A stretch of 64,000 nt of DNA from Sphingobium sp. V4 (GTDB lineage Bacteria > Pseudomonadota > Alphaproteobacteria > Sphingomonadales > Sphingomonadaceae), in assembly GCF_029590555.1 (NCBI RefSeq), contig NZ_CP081002.1, forward strand, positions 310,001 to 374,000, in the 5' to 3' direction. Shown here in pieces: positions 58,199 to 64,000 of this stretch. The position numbers and the translations under genes are program-made. The notes beneath the pieces were generated by a model. It made no database searches and was not told the DNA's origin. It was given only the letters and a program-made list of their open reading frames with translations. The stretch's first letter is position 1. The number at the start of each line of letters is the position of its first letter.

Positions 58199-59560
58199 TC
58201 AATCCAGCGGTTCAGGGTCGCCCGTGCCCATGTAGCGGGCCAGATTATGGTGCAGGCTGGCCACGGCCCGTTCCATATAGGGGTTTGGCTGGGTGCCGCG
58301 AAAGCCGACATTCTTCATCCCATGCTGGACGGCAGCCATGTTGGTGAAGTCCTGCTGCAGCACCGGCGGCCACTCCTCCGCTGCGGTGTAGGTCCATTCC
58401 GTCTGTGGCGCCTCCCCTTCAGGGAACAGTTCGTAGACCGCTGCCTCGAAGATGCATTTGTCTGGGTCGGCGCCATAGGGCCGGGCCGAATAGCAGAGCA
58501 TGTTGTTGACCGCGTGGCCGATCTGGAAATTGGGGAATATCTGCCAGGCGGTGCCGCTCCTGGCCGTGTGGGCGGGATCGACCACGGGCCAGAACACCCC
58601 CCGCTTTTCGTCGTCGGCACGCGCGCTTGCCAGCCAATGCTGGAGCACCTGGGGTGCGGGCGTTCCCTCCGGCAATTCGTCCTTCAGCCGCTCGGCGGCC
58701 CGGACCAGCGTCATGGTCGTGTTGGTATTGGCATTCTCCCAGGTGAAAAGCTGCATTTCGGCCGTGGACAGGCGGGGATCCTCGCCCGAGCCGATGCGCA
58801 ATTTCGCCTGGTTCTCGTCCATGTTCTTCGGGGCGTCATAGCCGATATTGCTGTGCAGCCCATATTTGCGCGCCCATCCCCGGAACTCGCCGAAGGCGTT
58901 GAATTCCGGATGGGTGGTCTGGATATGATAGGTTTCGCTGAACGCTTCGAGCGCCACCTTCCAGTTGCAGTCGAAGATGATCCATTTGCGCCAGCGATAG
59001 CGCATATTCTGCAACTGGAAGGGATCCAGCATTTCCGGCACGACGCCCAGATAGTCGGCAAGCGTCCCGCAATCGGGATCGAGATTGATCCAGGCCCAGC
59101 CACCCCAGCTATCGACGCGGACATCGCCCAGTTTCGTCCTCTCGGCCGTCAGCTTGCCCTGCCAGTCGTCCTGGTGGTTCACGAAGGTGCATTGGCCCTG
59201 CCGGTCGAAAGTCCAGCCATGAAAGCCGCATATGATGCTGGTGCGATTGCCCCGCGCATTGCGCGCGCCGGCCGGCGTATCGATCAGCCGGCGCCCCCGG
59301 TGCGGACAGACATTGTGGAATGCGCGCAGTTCGTCCGGCCCCGTCCGCATGACGATGACCGAATCCTCCAATATGTCGTAGGTGATGAAGTCGCCGACAT
59401 TGGGAATGTCCTCGATGCGCGCCGCCTGCAACCACAGTTTGCGCCAGAGCCGGTCCTGTTCCGCGCGGGCATAATCCTTCGAAATATAGGCCTCGACCGG
59501 AACCCTGACCGGCGCGATCAGGGTCTCATCCGGCTGGGCGACCTTGCTCAGTTCGTTCAT
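58199..59560 (-). CDS. Rieske non-heme iron oxygenase, large (alpha) subunit
   Basis: A 453-residue aromatic-ring hydroxylase alpha subunit. The Rieske [2Fe-2S] motif is NVCPHRG then ICGFHGWTF (about 84-110). The mononuclear iron site lies in AFSETYHIQTTHPEF (about 205-220) with a downstream Asp. The family adds oxygen to aromatic rings or O-/N-demethylates. No ferredoxin, reductase or beta subunit is in the window, so electron partners must come from elsewhere. ATG 59560 is chosen; the longer frame to 59662 is not conserved-looking. It heads a minus-strand run with CoA-metabolism genes lying upstream of it. Confidence 0.88.
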   Translation of the reverse strand: MNELSKVAQPDETLIAPVRVPVEAYISKDYARAEQDRLWRKLWLQAARIEDIPNVGDFITYDILEDSVIVMRTGPDELRAFHNVCPHRGRRLIDTPAGARNARGNRTSIICGFHGWTFDRQGQCTFVNHQDDWQGKLTAERTKLGDVRVDSWGGWAWINLDPDCGTLADYLGVVPEMLDPFQLQNMRYRWRKWIIFDCNWKVALEAFSETYHIQTTHPEFNAFGEFRGWARKYGLHSNIGYDAPKNMDENQAKLRIGSGEDPRLSTAEMQLFTWENANTNTTMTLVRAAERLKDELPEGTPAPQVLQHWLASARADDEKRGVFWPVVDPAHTARSGTAWQIFPNFQIGHAVNNMLCYSARPYGADPDKCIFEAAVYELFPEGEAPQTEWTYTAAEEWPPVLQQDFTNMAAVQHGMKNVGFRGTQPNPYMERAVASLHHNLARYMGTGDPEPLD

Positions 59561-59600
59561 GCCATCCTCGCTTTCCGGGCGGCGCGGCCGCCCTGTCTGT

Positions 59601-60368
59601 TCAGCGGCCCTGCCAATCGGGCCGGCGTTTTTCGGCAAAGGCGCGCGGACCTTCCTGCGCATCGTCGCTCATATAGGCATGTTCGGACGCGGCCCGCGCA
59701 GCCTGCAGCGCTGCGGCACGGCCCATCTCCGTCGCCAGCATCACCGTGTCGCGGCCCGCCTTGACGGAGAGCGGCGCGCCTTCCAGGACTTCCGCCGCCA
59801 GTTCCAGCGCCGCGTCCATCAGCGCCGCCGGCTCGGCAAGCCGATTGACAAGACCGATTTCATAGGCCCGCTGCGCGGTGATCGGCTTTCCGGTCAGGAT
59901 GATTTCCATCATGATCCGCTGGGGAATCATGTGAATGAGCGGCGCCGCCCATGGGGAAGACCGACCGACCTTGACCTCGGTGATGGCGAAGCGCGCCGTG
60001 TTGCTGGCGACACAAAGGTCGCAGGCCTGGGCGATCATCCATCCACCGGCAAAAGCCACCCCGTTGACCGCCGCGATCGTCGGCTTGGACAGTTCTATGC
60101 TGTCATAGGGCAGCGGAAAAAGGTCGCGCGGCGGCACCCTCATCCCGGTCTCGACCATCTCCTTGAGGTCGCCGCCCGCGCAGAAAGCCCGGTCTCCCGC
60201 ACCGGTCAGAATGGCGATGCGCAGGGTCGGGCAGCGTTCGAACCGATCCCATGCCGCCCGCAATCCCTCTCGCACGTCGCGGCTGAGGCAATTGCGCTGT
60301 TCGGGGCGATTGATGGTGAGGATGGCGATACCGTCGCTGCGGGCCTCGAAAAGGACGGCGTCACTCAT
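59601..60368 (-). CDS. Enoyl-CoA hydratase/isomerase (crotonase) family protein
   Basis: A 255-residue crotonase with oxyanion-hole segments DRAFCAGGDL and VNGVAFAGG. Aligned to rat mitochondrial hydratase, the position of catalytic Glu144 is Met (GGWMIA versus GGCELA), while Glu164 is kept (TEVKVG). Loss of one of two glutamates is typical of isomerases and other non-hydratase crotonases, so simple hydration is doubtful. It lies 40 bp upstream of the Rieske start in the same direction and 1 bp after the CoA-transferase. Confidence 0.83.
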   Translation of the reverse strand: MSDAVLFEARSDGIAILTINRPEQRNCLSRDVREGLRAAWDRFERCPTLRIAILTGAGDRAFCAGGDLKEMVETGMRVPPRDLFPLPYDSIELSKPTIAAVNGVAFAGGWMIAQACDLCVASNTARFAITEVKVGRSSPWAAPLIHMIPQRIMMEIILTGKPITAQRAYEIGLVNRLAEPAALMDAALELAAEVLEGAPLSVKAGRDTVMLATEMGRAAALQAARAASEHAYMSDDAQEGPRAFAEKRRPDWQGR

Positions 60369-60369
60369 G

Positions 60370-61632
60370 TCAGAACCCCTGCTGCTGGATCATGTGGGCC
60401 GCGCGCTCGAGCATTTCGCGAAAATCAGGATGCGCGATGGCGATCAGGCGGCGCGTGCGCTCGGCCAGATTTTGTCCCTTGAGTTCCGCCGCGCCGAATT
60501 CGGTGACGACGATGTCGACGTCGCTGCGCGCGGTCGTGACCGGACCCGAAAGCTGGGACACGATCTTGCTGACAGTCCCGCCCTTGGCCGATGCCGACAG
60601 GGCGATGATCGAGCGTCCGCCGGGCGATCGCGCGCCAGCCCGGACGAAATCGACCTGGCCGCCCGTGCCGCCGAGATAGGCGGAGCCGGACTGTTCGGCA
60701 TTGACCTGGCCGGTCAGGTCGACCTCCAGCGCCGAGTTGATGGTCACCAGTCGGGACAGCCGGCCCAATATCGCGGCATCATGGGTATAGCTGGTTGCGC
60801 ACATGCGGATGGCGGGGTTGCGATGCACCCAGTCATACAGGCGCCGGGTGCCGATCAGCGCACCGTTGATGGAAACGCCGGCGTCGATTTCCTTGCGGGC
60901 GTTGGTGACGACCCCGGCCTCGACCAGATCGACGAGCCCGTCGCCGATCATGCCCGAATGCACGCCCAGATCCTTGCGATCCTTGAGAAGGCGCAGCAGC
61001 GCGTCGGGCACGGCGCCGATGCCGGTCTGGATGACCGCGCCGTCGCCGATATAGGCGGCGCAGTGCCCGGCGATGGCCTCGTCGACCGCACCGATGGCGG
61101 CGGGCTGTACCTCCACCGGCGGTCGATTGACCGGAATCGCCATGTCGATCGCCGAAGCGGATATGCTCTCGCCGCAGGTGAAGGGCACGGCTTCGTTGAC
61201 TTCGGCAATGACGACCCGCGCCTTGTCGACCGCGGCGCGGACATGATCGCTGATCAGGCCGCAACTATGGTTGCCGTCGGCATCGGCCGGGCTGACCTGG
61301 ATCATCGCCACGTCGCAGGGGATGATCCCGGCGGTTATGAGCGGCCCGACCTGGCTGACATGGACAGGGATGATCTGCAACCGGCCGGCCTTCGTCATCG
61401 ACCGGAGCGTCCCGATCGCACCCATGCTCGAAAGGGCGAAGCTCTCGGCACTTTCCGGCGTGAACAGGCCGGAAAAGCTGGTCGCGATGAAGGCGGTGAG
61501 GCCCCTTATCCCAGCGCCCTGCTCGATCAGCGCCTCTACCAGGCTGGTCGGTTCCCCGCAGGCCTGGCCGAAGACGATCGCATCGCCGGCCCTTAACATA
61601 TCGGCGAAATGGACAGGTGCAGCGCGTGTCAC
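60370..61632 (-). CDS. Acetyl-CoA hydrolase/4-hydroxybutyrate CoA-transferase family protein
   Basis: A 420-residue class I-type CoA-transferase of the 4-hydroxybutyrate/itaconate (RipA-like) group. The GIGAVPDALLRLL and LGVHSGMIGDGLVDLVE segments and a late YLGGTGGQVDFVRGA-type glycine loop (GGTGGQVDFVRAG) mark the family. In characterised relatives the catalytic glutamate lies in HTEM; here the motif reads HSGM, so the glutamate is replaced by glycine. It may use another residue or be a hydrolase. Its start overlaps the lyase stop by ATGA. Confidence 0.82.
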   Translation of the reverse strand: MTRAAPVHFADMLRAGDAIVFGQACGEPTSLVEALIEQGAGIRGLTAFIATSFSGLFTPESAESFALSSMGAIGTLRSMTKAGRLQIIPVHVSQVGPLITAGIIPCDVAMIQVSPADADGNHSCGLISDHVRAAVDKARVVIAEVNEAVPFTCGESISASAIDMAIPVNRPPVEVQPAAIGAVDEAIAGHCAAYIGDGAVIQTGIGAVPDALLRLLKDRKDLGVHSGMIGDGLVDLVEAGVVTNARKEIDAGVSINGALIGTRRLYDWVHRNPAIRMCATSYTHDAAILGRLSRLVTINSALEVDLTGQVNAEQSGSAYLGGTGGQVDFVRAGARSPGGRSIIALSASAKGGTVSKIVSQLSGPVTTARSDVDIVVTEFGAAELKGQNLAERTRRLIAIAHPDFREMLERAAHMIQQQGF

Positions 61633-62510
61633 GGCCCGACCTGCCGCAAGAGTTGTTCGGCGCGGCTAAGATGCGGACGATCGAGCATTCCCCCCTTGTA
61701 ACCGATCGTGCCGACCCCCGGATGGGCGGCGAACAGATCGACGATGGCCTGCGCCTCGGCGATTTCATCGGTTGTGGGGGAGAAGGCCGCGTTGATCACG
61801 TCCACCTGCGCCGGGTGGATCGCCAGCATTCCGCGATACCCGTCGCGACGGACCTTTTCAGCCCTACTCTTCAAGCTGTCCAGGTCGCGAAAATCGCCCT
61901 GGATCGTCTCGATCGCGGCTACCCCGGCGGCGGCGGCGCCCAGCAGGCAAAGGCTGCGGGCCAGTTCATAGGTGTAGCCATAGCTGCCGTCGGCATTCCG
62001 ATTGGAACTGGCGCCGATCGAATCGGCCAGATCCTCCGCCCCCCAGCTGAGCGCGACGACACGCGGCGCGCCCTTGTAGTCGCCGGTATGGAACATGGCC
62101 TCGGCCGTTTCGGTCACGAGCACGATCAGCGGGGTCGATCCTTCCGCAATGCCGTTCGCCACCTCCAGCGCGGACAGATAATGATCCAGACGCTCGACAT
62201 CCGATCGTCCATTGGCCTTGGGCAACATGATGCCGCCGGGCCGGGCCGGCATGATCGCCGCCAGGTCCGCCAGCGTATGCGGCCCATCCAGCGGGTTGAC
62301 CCGCACCCACAAACGCTCCAGCCCGTCCCTCGTCCGCAGGAAATCGTGGATCATTTGGCGGGCGAGAACCTTGTTCTCCGGCGCGACCGCATCCTCCAGG
62401 TCGAACAGCGCAATATCGGCGGCGCTGTCGGCCGCCTTCGCCATCTTCTTTTCGCTGTCCCCCGGCGCGAAGAGCCAGGAACGCATCTTGGTGGGCGGGG
62501 TCACGGACAT
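61629..62510 (-). CDS. HpcH/HpaI (CitE-like) CoA-ester lyase
   Basis: A 293-residue TIM-barrel lyase of the citrate lyase beta/malyl-CoA lyase group. Signatures are RSWLFAPGD, ALFDLEDAVAPENK, WVRVNPLDGP, VTETAEAM and MLAIHPAQVDVINAAF. It cleaves CoA esters such as citramalyl-CoA or beta-methylmalyl-CoA into acetyl- or propionyl-CoA and a 2-oxo acid. ATG 62510 (MSVTPPTKM) gives the family start. Confidence 0.87.
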   Translation of the reverse strand: MSVTPPTKMRSWLFAPGDSEKKMAKAADSAADIALFDLEDAVAPENKVLARQMIHDFLRTRDGLERLWVRVNPLDGPHTLADLAAIMPARPGGIMLPKANGRSDVERLDHYLSALEVANGIAEGSTPLIVLVTETAEAMFHTGDYKGAPRVVALSWGAEDLADSIGASSNRNADGSYGYTYELARSLCLLGAAAAGVAAIETIQGDFRDLDSLKSRAEKVRRDGYRGMLAIHPAQVDVINAAFSPTTDEIAEAQAIVDLFAAHPGVGTIGYKGGMLDRPHLSRAEQLLRQVGP

Positions 62511-62543
62511 TCGGTCAGGCACCTTTTTAACGAAACGGGGCAA

Positions 62544-63710
62544 TCAGTAGGATTTTGGCAGATCGAGCACTTTTTCCGCCAGGAAATTCAGGATCATGTG
62601 CGGGCTGACCGGCGCCGTGCGCGGAATCAGCACTTCGCGCAGCAATCGTTCGACATGATATTCCTGCGCATAGCCCATGCCGCCCAGGGTCAGCATGGCG
62701 GTATGACAGGCCTCGAACGCGGCCTCCGCCGCCAGATATTTGCCGGCATTGGCTTCCACGCCGCAATCCTCGCCCTTGTCGAACTTGGTCGCCGCCTGCA
62801 TCACCATCAGGTTCGCCGCCTCGAGCTGCGCCCAGCATTTGGCGAGCGGATGCTGGATTCCCTGGTTCATGCCGATCGGCCGGTCGAATACGATCCTTTC
62901 GCGCGCATAGCGGGCGGCGCGCTGGATCGCGTTGCGGCCAATGCCGATCGCCTCGGCGCCCAGCAGGATGCGCTCAGGGTTCAGTCCCTTGAGGATGATG
63001 CGGAAACCCTGTCCCTCCTCCCCGATCCGATCCCCTTCGGGAATGAAAAGATCGTTGATGAACAACATGTTGGATCCAACCGCATGGCGACCCATCTTGG
63101 GGATGAGCTGATGTTCGATACGATCCCGATCCAGCCTGGTGAAGAAGAGCGAGAGACCATGGGTCTTGTTGGCCACCTCCTCCAGGGGCGTCGTCCGCGC
63201 CAGCAGCATCATGCGGTCCGCGACATGGGCGTTGGTGATCCAGATCTTCTCGCCATTGACGCGATAGCCGCCCTCGACCCGCTCAGCCCGCGTCTTGAGC
63301 TTGGTCGTATCCAGGCCGGTATTGGGCTCGGTCACGGCGAAGCACATTTTTTCCGCGCCCGACAGGACAGGCGGGATCATGCGCTGCTTCTGCTCTTCGG
63401 TCCCGAAAAGCGCGATCGGCTCCAGGCTGAACACCGGGCCGTGGATGGTCGATGCCGCGGTCATCCCGCCGCCCGCCTCGGCCACCGCCTGCATCATGAT
63501 CGCGGCCTCGGTAATGCCAAGACCCGCGCCCCCGACCGATTCCGGCATGGCGACGCCCAGCCAGCCCGCACCGGCCATCGCGGCATAGAAATCATCGGGA
63601 AAGACGCCGTCCCGGTCGCGCGCAAGCCAATAATCGTCGGGAAACTGCCCGCAATGCTGGAGCACATTTTCGCGGATACTCCGCTGATCTTCGGTCAATG
63701 CAAAATCCAC
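62544..63710 (-). CDS. Acyl-CoA dehydrogenase
   Basis: A 388-residue FAD enzyme of the acyl-CoA dehydrogenase family. It shows CFAVTEPNTGLDTTKLKT (FAD/substrate segment), GEKIWITNA, GRNAIQRAARYARERIVF and the C-terminal VSPHMILNFLAEKVLDLP. The usual C-terminal YEGT glutamate is absent, as in the subfamily ending APVS-MILN, where the base lies elsewhere. GTG 63710 matches the family N-terminus (DFALTEDQR); ATG 63776 would add 22 residues. It oxidises an acyl-CoA to the 2-enoyl-CoA. Confidence 0.86.
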   Translation of the reverse strand: MDFALTEDQRSIRENVLQHCGQFPDDYWLARDRDGVFPDDFYAAMAGAGWLGVAMPESVGGAGLGITEAAIMMQAVAEAGGGMTAASTIHGPVFSLEPIALFGTEEQKQRMIPPVLSGAEKMCFAVTEPNTGLDTTKLKTRAERVEGGYRVNGEKIWITNAHVADRMMLLARTTPLEEVANKTHGLSLFFTRLDRDRIEHQLIPKMGRHAVGSNMLFINDLFIPEGDRIGEEGQGFRIILKGLNPERILLGAEAIGIGRNAIQRAARYARERIVFDRPIGMNQGIQHPLAKCWAQLEAANLMVMQAATKFDKGEDCGVEANAGKYLAAEAAFEACHTAMLTLGGMGYAQEYHVERLLREVLIPRTAPVSPHMILNFLAEKVLDLPKSY

Positions 63711-63871
63711 GGACGCTTCGCCTCTGTTTCTCTCCCGATCCGCGTCGGGGGTATCAGCGGCCAACGGAGCGCACAATCGGACGCCCGCGACATATCGGTG
63801 GGGCGAAGCGGTTGCGCGTGGATTTCTCCGCCTTCCTATCCTAGCCCCGATGCATGGAACAGGAGAGCGAA

Positions 63872-64000
63872 ATGAACGCAGGCACCGCCGGGGGCGGCCC
63901 CTTGTCGGGCATCAGGGTGGTCGACCTGACCTCCATGGTCTTCGGCCCCTATGCGACGCAGATCATGGCGGACATGGGCGCCGACGTCATCAAGATCGAA
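63872..64000 (+). CDS. CaiB/BaiF class III CoA-transferase (3' end outside window)
   Basis: The first 43 residues of a family III CoA-transferase: after a glycine-rich start it reads [20 protein letters not shown] then [12 protein letters not shown], the diagnostic N-terminus. AGGAGAG precedes the ATG. It is divergent from the acyl-CoA dehydrogenase gene across a 161-bp promoter region. It is probably the CoA-activating step of the same pathway. Confidence 0.88.
   Translation, partial: MNAGTAGGGPLSGIRVVDLTSMVFGPYATQIMADMGADVIKIE

Overview
The window reads as the chromosome of a sphingomonad alphaproteobacterium (Sphingobium, Novosphingobium or Sphingomonas type). It is uniformly GC-rich and gene-dense. 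It carries a complete protocatechuate 4,5-cleavage (lig) gene set, a LigW-type 5-carboxyvanillate decarboxylase, a lignostilbene dioxygenase, LigF-like glutathione transferases and a sphingomonad-type TonB receptor. These are the hallmarks of bacteria that degrade lignin-derived aromatics. I see no rRNA, tRNA, transposase, CRISPR array or prophage.

Layout. 1-15.2 kb is a probable lignin-dimer island: aldehyde dehydrogenase, ligW and an MFS transporter; a convergent lignostilbene dioxygenase; a divergent MarR regulator; then TonB receptor, two tandem GSTs (beta-etherase type), acyl-CoA ligase, PQQ/heme alcohol dehydrogenase and an amidohydrolase. Two matching ATTGT-N11-ACAAT sites, one before the dioxygenase/MarR pair and one before the TonB receptor, suggest one regulon. 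15.2-19.4 kb is housekeeping: ThuA-like protein, M28 peptidase, Na+/H+ antiporter. 19.5-28.3 kb is an Fnr regulator followed by ccoNOQP-ccoGHIS, a full cbb3 oxidase operon with its maturation genes. 28.3-44.1 kb is aerobic cobalamin synthesis (bluB, cobO, F, B, M, E, L, K, J, I, H, G, N, W) plus a NiCoT nickel/cobalt transporter, with two closely related cobalamin riboswitches.

44.2-52.6 kb is the protocatechuate 4,5-cleavage locus: ligJ-ligA-ligB-ligC on the minus strand, and ligK-ligU-ligI on the plus strand, diverging from a LysR regulator that has two DNA-binding domains. A DUF1932-type dehydrogenase lies between ligR and ligJ. Together these take protocatechuate to pyruvate and oxaloacetate.

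52.7-64 kb is a second catabolic region of unknown substrate: carboxylesterase, SnoaL-like protein, two short-chain dehydrogenases with a TetR regulator, an Fe(II)/2-oxoglutarate (TfdA-type) dioxygenase, a Rieske oxygenase, crotonase, class I CoA-transferase, CitE-like lyase, acyl-CoA dehydrogenase and the start of a class III CoA-transferase. A shared 14-bp palindrome precedes the SDR/TetR operon and the TfdA-type gene. The CoA genes resemble the itaconate/C5-dicarboxylate route.

Taken together, dimers would be imported and cleaved in the left part, aromatic monomers would converge on protocatechuate in the lig locus, and the right part would handle another, probably ether- or side-chain-containing, substrate. 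These pathway assignments are inferences from family membership and gene order.
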